A stretch of DNA of 64,000 nucleotides from Unio delphinus (lineage: Eukaryota; Mollusca; Bivalvia; Unionida; Unionidae). Under the pieces are notes generated by a model. The model was not told the origin of the DNA. It saw only the letters and a program-made list of their open reading frames with translations, and did no database searches. Within the stretch, counting starts at the first letter, position 1, and each line of letters begins with the position of its first letter. The stretch is from the NCBI GenBank assembly GCA_029339505.1, contig JAQISU010000026.1, forward strand, positions 2,509,501-2,573,500, in the 5' to 3' direction. The position numbers and the translations under genes are program-made. Shown piece by piece: positions 54,545-64,000 of this stretch.

Positions 54545-55993
54545 CCCTTAAAGTGCGTGTCGCGACTATAGTCGCGCTGTTGTTTTTGGTCCCGTAGTGC
54601 GTGTCGCGACTATAGTCGCGCTCGAGGTGAGCAACACTAATCGCATTCTATAACTTCATCTTGCCATAAATGCCTGTAAAACTATATTTGATTGGTTTAA
54701 AAAGGCCCAGAACAAGCATTCAGCAGTACTTTAGTATATTATTAACGATGTAATTTTACAAATGCTCGCTTCTAAACACATGGTACTTGTGCAAAGGCTA
54801 AAATGGCCGACGCTGAATACGATGGTGATTTCTTGCAACAAATATTCGCTTCTGATAGTGATGCTAATAGTGATTTTGAATAATTTGAGAAAAATGACAT
54901 TATTGGAGCAAGCGAGGTATTGATGGAAATACACATGAATGATTTTGAGCCAGTCATTTACGTGGAACTGGAGTTGGATGTACATGCTCGCTTGACGTGA
55001 AAAGATGGCGCGCCTGTCAACCCCCATTCACTGGTAATTCAAAATTAAATGTCGAGATGGTGAATAATGAACCTACGGACTATTGAAGACTTTTTCTTAG
55101 ATGACGAGCTATTGCATCTGATTGTAGATCAAGCAAATCGTAATGCAGATCAGAGAGTTCATGGGGCAGACTTGAACAAAAAAAGTCGCTTTAAGAAATG
55201 GCGGCCTGTCTTATCTGAGCATCTAAAACGTTTTTGCATCGATTAAAACAATGGGTTTGGTACATATGTCTGTTCTCGATTCCTAATGGGCTATTGATGA
55301 TGTGATATCAACCACATACTTCAGCAAAAAAATAAGTATGGGATTGATTTCAAGCTATTCCAAGCAATTTACACATGTCAGACAATGAAAACAATTAAGG
55401 TGACTCTTCACACAAAATCAGCCCAATGACTGAACAAAAATAAAGCCGTTGCTGAGGTTTAATCATCAGATATGGACCTCAGTTTGATGATATTATAATA
55501 AATAACAGGTTATAGTTTTTCATGAACATTAATTGCTGACTGGAGGGTTTAAACATACCTCTGACATTCATGGAGTGGATTTTTGCAAAACTGTCACCCT
55601 GCCTTTACCTGTGATTTTCACAATTTATATATAACACTGTGACAGACATAACATGTGCATGGTTGGACTACTAAAGAATATAACATTTCGTTGATATATT
55701 TGAACTTTTCCATAAAAAACAAACAAAAATACTGATGAAATACAATTGTAACTTGTCATTTTACCTGTATTTACACCTGTACCTGCAAATATGTTAAACC
55801 TACACATGTGTCTTGATGCTAATCTTAAAGTATAGACATGCACCATCATTTTTTATATAGGGTTTGTCTATCAATAGTGTATATTTAATGAAATACATGC
55901 AATTTAAAGACTGTGCAGTTTTCTTCTTTTCTCCCCTGAAACAATTCAGCACTGAGGGACCTTTTACTGCAAAACAATGCAGCACTTTAAGGG
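54545..55993 (+). mobile_element. piggyBac-like element, decayed
   Basis: Ends CCCTTAAAGTGC at the left and its inverted match GCACTTTAAGGG at the right. The right flank is TTAA (55994-55997); the left is TCAA (54541-54544), a one-base change from TTAA. Plus-strand fragments read MADAEYDGDFLQQIFASDSD and, after shifts, FFLDDELLHLIVDQANRNA, SRFKKWRPVLSEHLKRF and IKTMGLVHMSVL, typical of the piggyBac transposase N-terminal half. The catalytic core is not found. Confidence 0.82.
54561..54620. repeat. Twin 16-bp palindromes inside the piggyBac left end
   Basis: CGCGACTATAGTCGCG occurs at 54561-54576 and again at 54605-54620, each preceded by GTGCGTGT. They lie 17-76 bases from the transposon tip. 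Confidence 0.95.
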
Positions 55994-56198
55994 TTAATAA
56001 TGTAATGAATATGACCTAATGACATGTCAAGTACAATCTTTATTTAATAATGTCAATGAATATGACTTAATGACATGTCAGTGCACACTTTATTTAATAG
56101 CACCAATTTCAAATTCAAAAATGCAGCTAACACTGTCACAATCTTATAGGACCTCTGTGGAAACAATTATATATTATTTAAGAATCATGAATACGTAC

Positions 56199-56278
56199 TT
56201 GATTGAAAATGTCTTCTCTAATTGCCTCTGCATCTACTTTATAGCCACAGGTCATGCACATTGCTGTAGCAAATGAAC
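56199..56278 (-). CDS. SIRT1: SIRT1 exon with first zinc Cys pair
   Basis: 80 bases between TTTCAG acceptor and GTACGT donor. It completes the split Gly codon of the catalytic CHG motif and encodes SFATAMCMTCGYKVDAEAIR with the CMTC zinc pair, then EDIFNQ, ending in phase 0. Confidence 0.95.
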
Positions 56279-57786
56279 CTGAAAACATTCAACAGAAGCA
56301 TTTAACTAAAGTGATAGCAAATCCAACTTGCAACAAATCTCAATGACAATGGGAAGGCGATTATGATTAATTGTCGATTGATTTTCATTTAATAATTATT
56401 ATACCAATCTCTTGAATTCAGTATGACAATACGCTGATTACAGTGTCCAGTAATTTAGATTTGGAAGTCGAATGAATTAACTGAGAAGGAGATAACAGTT
56501 CTAATGCCCATATGCCAAACTTACATATAATTAGCACAATTAATAAAAAAAAGATTAGTAAAACTACATGTTTCTGATATAGTTTTTCAAACTGTACTTG
56601 TGTGACCTTGCATGACAATAATGGAATTGTCATTTCAGCACATATCATCAAAGCCTTTTTGTTCCAAGATCAGATCAAAGATCATATCTGGCAACGTCTG
56701 GAGCAAGTGAGACACAGAATGAGGACAGTTTGAGGCTCATATCATATGACATTGTTTCATCATAGACCTCTGTTCACTGATCTTATTGAGTATGTGCCCT
56801 GCCTCCGCAGTGATTGATAAATCTGCTTTTAAATAAGCACTGACATCATATACTAAAACTGGCTATTAAATATGGGATTTTCCGGAATTTTGTAACACAA
56901 GATAGTTAATACATGTGCTATCGACAGTGGATACAATTACTTTCGTAACAACTTGGAATCATAATTTTGGGGGTTTTCAAAGGACAAGAGTGATGTCATT
57001 GGATATAAATGTTAGTAGTGACATCAAAATATCATCTTTGTCCAGTCTATCAGAAATCAAGACAGAAATGGATGATAAAGAGTGGTGTGGACAAGAAAGC
57101 AGAGTGTTATGCAGGTCACAGAGTTCATTGAAAGCATTGGTCTAACCTTAGTTTTGGATGAGAGAAAAACAATTGATAGATTTCTTATTTAAATATTTTA
57201 CCATGGTATTAAATGAATGATTTGTGACTGAAACTAACAGCTATGGAACAAAATGGACAAAAGTGAATTCACAAGTTTTGAAATTAAGATTCTCAAGATG
57301 GCCACTGTGGTAGTTATATAGGATGTCTAAACAGAACCATTTGGAGTTATGACCAGTTATCATAATAAGTAATTTAGTAAAATCCAGAAGTTAATAGGAC
57401 TATCCATTCTGAAAGAATAGCAATAAGATCTACAAGATGGCCACTGAGACAACAACACTAAAAGTCCAAGTGGCACCATTTTCATCGAGGGCCAAATAGA
57501 CAATGGATGAATGCACAGGCAAAATTTCATGACAATCCTCCATATGGATAAAAAGAAGCAGCAACAAAACTGTGCTACAGATGGATGGATGATGAACACT
57601 AGAAAACACCATCCTGTATGCTACTCTGTTCTATGACCAGAAGAGCTTATAGTAAACTGTCTCAAGTGAACATGGCTTGAGAAAATTGGAGAATTAAAAA
57701 AACAAAACAATATTGTTTCAATCTATGGAGATGTCTTCCTTTAATAAACAATAAATCAACATTCAGCCCCATGCATGACAGTTTAC
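56279..57786 (-). other. SIRT1 intron sequence
   Basis: No gene or clear mobile element is seen. Short ORFs here have no recognisable content. Confidence 0.6.
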
Positions 57787-57934
57787 CATGGCACTGGATG
57801 ATATTCCTAATTCCTGCCACTTGTTCCAGGTTGTCTATGTTCTGTGTGTAGTTCCTTAGCAACTTGTTGTGGCTCTCTAACAGCTTGATAAACTTGTGGG
57901 ACTTTGAGGGTTCAAACTGACCTGGGTATATCTC
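57787..57934 (-). CDS. SIRT1: SIRT1 catalytic-His exon
   Basis: 148 bases between TTACAG acceptor and GTAAAC donor. It encodes [20 protein letters not shown], the NAD-binding TQNIDNLE motif and IIQCHG with the catalytic His; the last Gly codon is split. The frame is intact and all key residues are present. Confidence 0.96.
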
Positions 57935-58299
57935 CTGTAAGATGAAATAAAATCTGGAGTCAAACTTGTATAACACAAAATCAATTAATAATTTTACTCC
58001 ATGTGAAATTGTACTGTTAACTGAATACATAAAAAAAACTGCAAAGGGTGTGTGTATATTCAACAAAGACAACTAAACAAAATCACTTTACACAGATTAT
58101 TGTTACTTGTGGTAGCCATTGGCTTCATGATTTATGGGTCAACGACTGGATCAGTCAAAATTTGCAACTTTACTGACTCAGTACAATTCAACCTTCAAAG
58201 TCTTGGTGTCAAATAAAATGGCAAAAGACATTAAAACAAGACTTTATTATTTTAATTGCCGTATGAATGTATTGTCCATCAACATACATCAAACAAGAG

Positions 58300-58600
58300 A
58301 CTGCCCTGGTGGCTGAGTGGTTAGAGTGTCTGCCTCGGATGTGGAAGGTCATGGTTACACAAAACCTACCGAGTCATACTAATGACTTATAAAAAATGGT
58401 ACTAGCAGCTGCCTCGCCTGGCACTCAGCAAAGCTTAGTCTAAGTGTCAGAATAATGTGATTGGGTGAAACATGATGCTACATGTCTGTAGCATGATGCC
58501 CCAGTGCTAGACATCATTATAAACTGCCACACTGTAGAGGTCATGGTGATACAACTGAAAAAATTGTTCAAGCTATGTTAAAAATCCAAATCACAAACAC
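58300..58600 (+). mobile_element. tRNA-derived SINE, family B, in SIRT1 intron
   Basis: Head CTGGTGGCTGAGTGGTTAGA and body AAGTGTCAGAATAATGTGAT, somewhat diverged. Confidence 0.8.
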
Positions 58601-58937
58601 ACACATACATCAAATAAGACTTTATTATTGTTATTGCAGTATCAATGTATATTTTTTATCAATGTATTGTCGATATATATTTATCACTTATATTAAAGCG
58701 TCAATGTATTGCTCATATATATTTATCACTGTTAATACAGTGTCAATGTGTTCCCCTTGATATATATGACAAGTATTCATACCATGCACCATTTCTTACC
58801 CGTCAAACATGTTTTATTCCCATTTATAAAAATTATCACAATTTTATTGGCTAATCCAGGAAGATTATTCAATAAACACTGTTGCTGAACGTCATGTTGG
58901 ATTCAAACATATAATTAGGGTGGGTGGGTGGGTGGGT

Positions 58938-59195
58938 GATTTGGCTTTTCAACATGACTTGAACAATTATGCAGTCAAATTGTTACAATGTCTGCAGTGT
59001 GATAGTTTATAGTGACGTCTAGCACAGAGGCATCATGCCATGGACATGTAGCATGGTGTCCTACCCAGCCATATTATCTTGACACCAGGCTGATCAGCCC
59101 TAACACTAACTTCTTAATGCTGAGTGCCTAGTAAGGCAGCAGTTAGTTAACAAAATTTAAATATTTGGTATGACCCACGACCTTCTGCATCCAAG
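58938..59195 (-). mobile_element. tRNA-derived SINE, family B, diverged
   Basis: The body CCATATTATCTTGACACCAG is readable on the plus strand; the tRNA-like head at the right end is partly lost. Confidence 0.75.
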
Positions 59196-60649
59196 GTAGA
59201 GACAGATAATACAGAAGATAAAATCACAACCACATTTTTCACAAGTCATGATGGGATTTTGGAGGGTTTCAAGAAATTAAGTTAATTCATCAATCACAAT
59301 CACATCGGCAACATTTATTTCTGACACACCAGGTCATAGAGGAAAATAACTGCATGGGTTTAAGCCTGACTGGACTAACCATATTGAATTGCCACAGACT
59401 CATATTTGGTAAATTTTGAGAAGGATTGTTATTTAACTGGGAGTGTTTTAAAAGATCAGATGCCATAGATTGATTCCATTTCACCCTTCATCTCACTGGT
59501 TGAAAATCACTATCCATACTGCTAAATATTCCATACAACTAATAACACCAAAGACACATTTATGTGGGGCATTAAAATAAAGTATCATTATGAACACAAA
59601 AAAATAAATAGTCAAACATGCATATAACAAACACTTGGGGTTTCATTAGCGGTTTATTTGTGGCCAGATGGTCTTATATACAGGTAGGAGTTATACAGGT
59701 AGAGTTAATGAATCATGGGATAGGGGCAAGGTAAAAGGTTAATTTAATATCTGCCAAGATTAAAAATGACAGCCTGAATATGTTGTAACCTTGCCCTGCG
59801 GCTAAATACAAGCGATATTCTCAAGATATATAAAAGGCCCAAGTTTTAATGAAACATCTTCATTTGGTTCAAAAGTTATCTAAATACTTTCATATAGGTT
59901 ACAATTTTATAACACCTTGATTTTAAGCCAGATGTCATATCTGACACACTGCCTAGTCAGGCTATATAAATTACTTGACTTTCATGAAATATCTACTGTT
60001 ATTCAAAAGTTATGCTCTTGAAAAAGATGCAAGTCTGTTACATTTTCCATTGCTGTGACCTTTGCAGTCGGTTTGAGTGTATGGATATATTATCTGATAC
60101 ACTGGCGATACATAATATATAATCAGTTAAAGTTTCATTAAAATATACCTTAGATATTCTATGACTGAATATCTGAATTGGTCTAAAGTCAAAATATATA
60201 AAAGGTTAAAGTTTCAATCAAATATCTTCATTGGTTTATACCCAAACACATAGAGGTCATAGTTATATTTTAAATGGACATGACCTTGAGAAATGTGAAT
60301 TGGTGGTGGATATTTTCTACAAATCATTGTCTATTCATAGTATAGATCAATTTGCTAAAGTTCCATTAAAATATCTTTAGTGCTTCAAAAGTTATATCAC
60401 GTGAAAGATACAAGTTGCAGAATTACATTTTCCATTGTTGAGGCATGGTTACAGTATGCCAAACAGTCTATCATAACATATATAAGGAAAAGTTTAATTA
60501 TCTCATTTCTTCAAAAGTTATACTCTGGACACAGATTCAACTTTTCCCTTAATGTGACCTTGACCCTGATACACAATATCATGGCTCAAGTATGTGACAT
60601 GCCATTCAGTCATGATAGATGCTTGATCAAAGTTTTATTACAATGTCTA
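59196..60649 (-). other. SIRT1 intron sequence
   Basis: No gene. Recurring short phrases (AAAGTTTCATTAAAATAT, CTTCAAAAGTTAT) suggest an old, very diverged dispersed repeat at 59830-60620. Confidence 0.5.
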
Positions 60650-60657
60650 CTGGTTAT

Positions 60658-61130
60658 TAGGGCATAACCGACTTTTGATCCGGAAATCGGATTCCACCAG
60701 ATAGTATGAACTTCCGATTAATCGGAGTCGGACAAGGCAGGAACGACCGATTCGGATAATAAAAATAATAAAGTTGAATTTCTATAGCACCGTGTCTAAC
60801 ACTGCGTGTCATTCGATAGTGCATTAATAAAGTTAAATAAGAAGTCAGAAAAGTCCAATATGGTCAACACAACCACGCTGTGAGATAATCTATTTGAACC
60901 GACGGGTGAAAACCGGAAATGAAGCTGGATATGGTAAAGTACTAAGTAACATGCTAGACACGGCAAAACCAGATACCAGAAACCCGGAAACGGAAGATGA
61001 AATTTTTTAGAAAAAAAAAATACGGATTTAGCATTTCCGATTAATCGAATCGTATCCGGAATCTGAAAAATTTCATGCCCAAAATCCGGAATCAGAAATC
61101 GGTAGAAAAAGGCTAATCGGTTATGCCCTA
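60658..61130. mobile_element. hAT-like MITE
   Basis: A 473-bp insert with 14-bp inverted ends TAGGGCATAACCGA and a perfect 8-bp duplication CTGGTTAT (60650-60657 and 61131-61138). The interior has repeated CCGATTAATCG and ATCCGGAA words and no ORF. Confidence 0.88.
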
Positions 61131-61224
61131 CTGGTTATACTCAAGATAAGGATACAATTCCCAGAATTACATTTTCACTTCTTATGACCCTGGCACTTAA
61201 GTAGGGGGTGTGGCTATGGTTCAT

Positions 61225-61455
61225 TTTGTTGTTGTAGGGTTTAATGTCATTTTTCAGCACAAGATAGGCTATACATGGCAGCCCATATTAATGGTGGAGG
61301 ACGAACTTGAGAAAACCCCAGAAAGAACAACCGACCCACGAAAAACTACTGGCAAGTTTTCTCACATAAACACAGTGGCCAAGCCCAAGACTCGAACCTA
61401 TGCAGACAGAGGTTAGATGGCAGTGATCCATAATGGAAAGCACTTTAGACTACTT
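61225..61455 (-). mobile_element. tRNA-derived SINE, family A
   Basis: Reverse copy with the body (GGCTATACATGGCAGCCC), the B-box complement AGACTCGAACCT and a degraded head near 61440. Confidence 0.82.
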
Positions 61456-61489
61456 AAGGCCCCTGTACACAAGATTCAATTTTGTCACT

Positions 61490-62100
61490 GACTGCTCATG
61501 TGGCCTAGTGGTTATAGTGTCCACCTCGGATGCAGAAGGTTGTTGGTTCTATCCCTGGCTGAGTCATACCAAAGACATAAAAATGCTACTAACAGCTGCC
61601 TTGCTTGGCGCATTAAAAGGTTAGTGATAGGACTAACACCATCAGGTAGGTCATTATGAAGACCTCCTCACCACTGTCAAAAAGCGAAAGCAGAAATGGT
61701 ATGGCCATGTCACTAGAGCCAACAGCCTATCCACAACAGTACTGCAGGGTAGTGTCCAAGGTGGTAGAAGGAGAAGTAGACAGAGAAAAAAGTGCAGTGA
61801 CAACATCACCAGGAAAAGTTTTGCTGAGACACAGGCATTGGCACATGATTGAGACAAGTTGAGGGAACTGGTCAGATGTTCAGCAGCACAGTGCCTCAAC
61901 GACCACACTAGGTCAAGAGACTGATGATGATGATTATAGGACTGGTCGTCCTAGTGCCAGGATAATGTGACTGAGTGGCATATCATGCTACATGTCTGCA
62001 GCATGATACCCCAGTGCTAGACATCACTATAAACTGCCGCACTGCAGAAATCATAACGATATGACTGAGTTGTTTTTACTATATTAAAAATCAAAATCAC
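61490..62100 (+). mobile_element. tRNA-derived SINE, family B, split by a LINE tail
   Basis: Head GTGGCCTAGTGGTTATAGTG at 61500, body resumed at 61944 (GGTCGTCCTAGTGCCAGGAT), end near AAAAATCAAAATCAC. The 61635-61935 insert interrupts it. Confidence 0.85.
61635..61935 (+). mobile_element. 5'-truncated non-LTR retrotransposon tail
   Basis: The plus strand reads VKKRKQKWYGHVTRANSLST and GGRRRSRQRKKCSDNI, the typical C-terminal end of a LINE reverse-transcriptase ORF, and finishes in GATGATGATGAT. ATAGGACT flanks it on both sides (61627-61634 and 61936-61943). Confidence 0.82.
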
Positions 62101-63154
62101 ACTATTTTGTCATCATATATACTTAGTCGAAACGTCATTAAGATATCTTCAATGGTTCAAAGTTATACCCACAAAAACATACAAATTATGTTTTATAAAA
62201 ATATTTTCCCTTTTTGTGACCTTTACTTTGTGGCATGTAAATATGTATATTAAATGAAAGAAAAAAAGAAAACTGCATCTGACTTAAAAATATAGGTAGC
62301 AGGGGTATGGAGAACAAAAACAATGACAACAAGATAGTAATAACAGCATTTATGTATCAAATATATCTTTGTCATCATCTCATTGTAATGTTGAACTCAA
62401 ACTTTTCATAACATTATAAAGTTAACAATAAACTTCTGAAACTTTGTGTTGTTAATCATGAATCCATACCCAACATGCATTTGTCAGGTCTACATAATAA
62501 AATTAATCAAAACTGGGGCTCCTTGCTTTCTTGAATATTTCAATTGATGTTCACTACTGATTTAGTTCTGAATTCCTTGTTGATATTAATTCTGTGAATT
62601 CCAATAGTACATTATTTTCTTTTTGCTTTCAAAAACATGATGCTACATCAATGGATAACACATTATTAGAATCACATTTACATCACCTAAAGTCACAATG
62701 GCATCAGTGATCCTCTGGGATTAAATCGATGGAAAATTACTTTCGTGTAGGTTAATCATCGTTTCATGGACACTGAACCAAGTTGACCCCATCATGGTAC
62801 AGGTATCTGTGCAAATTAAAAATCAAATATTCAACCCAGTAAGTGCCAAGAAGCTGAGAAAATGCATTGTTTATACTCAAGAAATTTTTTTGGAAACATT
62901 GCCTGATATCTTTGGTGGGTCTACCAAATCTATCTCCTGAGGTAGGAAAATCTTGGGTAACAAAGGAAATACACATGAAAACTTTTTCACAACCAGAGTA
63001 ATCTTCTGCATCACTACTTTTTGGTTCTTTTATCAGTTGATGTCATTCTCTTTCCATGTGTCATCCTCAGCAGACAATTTTTCTGCATTGCTCACTTCCA
63101 TGAAGTAATCACTTATCTAACATTTTGACATTAAGGTCTAATAAGTGACTGTAC
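62101..63154 (-). other. SIRT1 intron sequence
   Basis: AT-rich with no supported gene or element. Confidence 0.6.
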
Positions 63155-63307
63155 CTTGGCAAATTTAAAGAAGGGTCTTGGATCTTTTCTGAAATAGTTG
63201 ATGTCAAACATTGCCTGTGGGTCAGGCAAGTCAGGAAAGTCCACTGCTAGACGAGCATAAATTCCATTCCTGGACCGGAAATCTGGGATTCCACAGGAGA
63301 CAGAGAC
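63155..63307 (-). CDS. SIRT1: SIRT1 exon with NAD-binding GIPDFR motif
   Basis: 153 bases (51 codons, phase 0 at both ends) between TTTTAG acceptor and GTACAG donor. It encodes VSVSCGIPDFRSRNGIYARL, then DFPDLPDPQAMFDINYFR and KDPRPFFKFAK, nearly invariant in animal SIRT1. The upstream exon carrying the N-terminus and the Gly-Ala-Gly loop is not in the window. Confidence 0.96.
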
Positions 63308-64000
63308 CTAAAATGGAATGTCAAATACAATGTGAACACAGAAAAATGGTTTTGTTCCAATCAAACTTTGGGTATAATGATAATCTGATGCACTGTTTTA
63401 TTCTTTTGCCCATTGGATGCATCTTGATTAAAAAGCATTTATCCAATTTTTTTAATGAATGAATAGGCTGAAATAATTTATAAGGCTTAAAACACCGACA
63501 GTTTTAAGGTCTTATATTAAGTGAAAGTTAAAATATTAACTAGGTAACATGAACATTTTTTGAAAAATAAACAGCAAATGAAAAAGATTACCTTTTATGC
63601 TCCCAATGACACAAGTTTGCCAAACTAAAACCTCAAACTGTACACACAGTAAAAAAAATCTATTCTAATTTTATTTTTTTTTGGGGGGGGGGGGACAATT
63701 TAAAAATGTCAGTTCCACTGGAATGATTAATCATTAATAAATAGTCCTGAAATTATGCTTGGCAAATTCACAAGATTTTTGCATCTTTATCCTTCTGAAA
63801 TATTGCATAAGCAGAAGACTCTGATCTTGCTGTACTTAAGAAGAATGGAAACATTTTTAACTGAAACATAATTTGACAGCTGGCAAATTAGATAATTCAT
63901 TATCTGTCTCCACTCTATGTTCTATCAAACTGCATCATTAGGACTAAATTTACAACAAAAATGTGTCTGTCATCATACAGGCAAGATGTGCAGTGTCAGC
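63308..64000 (-). other. SIRT1 upstream intron, to window edge
   Basis: No further SIRT1 coding exon is readable. A G run lies at about 63683-63693. The gene continues beyond the right edge. Confidence 0.6.

Larger units (their letters stand above)
54195..56100. repeat. AT-rich minisatellite split by a piggyBac remnant
   Basis: Units of ATATGACCTAATGACATGTC plus AGTACAATCTTTATTTATTA and ATGTCAATAA, about six at 54195-54540 and two at 55998-56100. The break falls at a TTAA in the unit. Confidence 0.88.

Overview
The window looks like nuclear DNA of an invertebrate animal, most likely a mollusc or another lophotrochozoan. The right half carries most of an intron-rich gene for the deacetylase SIRT1 on the minus strand. 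The DNA is AT-rich and packed with tRNA-derived SINEs, MITEs, minisatellites, a DIRS retrotransposon and Polinton/Maverick DNA. The mollusc assignment rests on the mix of repeats and on SIRT1 protein features seen by eye; no search was run.

Layout. (1) Positions 1-7290 hold a compact virus-like gene block: a protein-primed family B DNA polymerase (one in-frame TAG), a single-BIR (IAP-like) protein, a two-zinc-knuckle protein, an acidic/basic coiled-coil protein, a small basic protein and an ORF leaving the left edge. Most genes have a TATA box 50-61 bases before the ATG. Two genes end in textbook histone-type 3' stem-loops, each followed 12 bases later by the same purine-rich 9-mer. A degenerate repeat array with core CGCTATA closes the block. 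(2) Positions 7300-9180 hold a minus-strand Polinton fragment (fibre, two-membrane-segment and penton remnants) broken by a SINE and a small GC-rich insertion. (3) Positions 12647-27986 are a decayed but full-length Polinton with about 140-bp terminal inverted repeats and a 5-bp flanking repeat. It keeps recognisable major capsid, penton, adenain-type protease, fibre-like, polymerase-helicase, integrase, PLA2-like, packaging ATPase and HNH endonuclease genes, nearly all broken by frameshifts or stops. (4) Positions 28000-36200 are non-coding DNA with SINEs and three separate minisatellites. (5) Positions 36231-63307 hold seven SIRT1 coding exons, splice-phase consistent, reading right to left. 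Their introns host a 7.3-kb DIRS element with a diagnostic internal complementary region, an older DIRS copy, a piggyBac remnant, a hAT MITE, SINEs and a LINE tail.

Working together: SIRT1 is the only clear host gene and appears intact over the exons present; its first exons lie beyond the right edge. The Polinton genes would have formed a virus-like particle and replication/integration set, but that copy is dead. The 1-7290 block is better preserved and is the most promising candidate for something undescribed, because viral-type genes appear to use the host's S-phase histone mRNA 3'-end signal.
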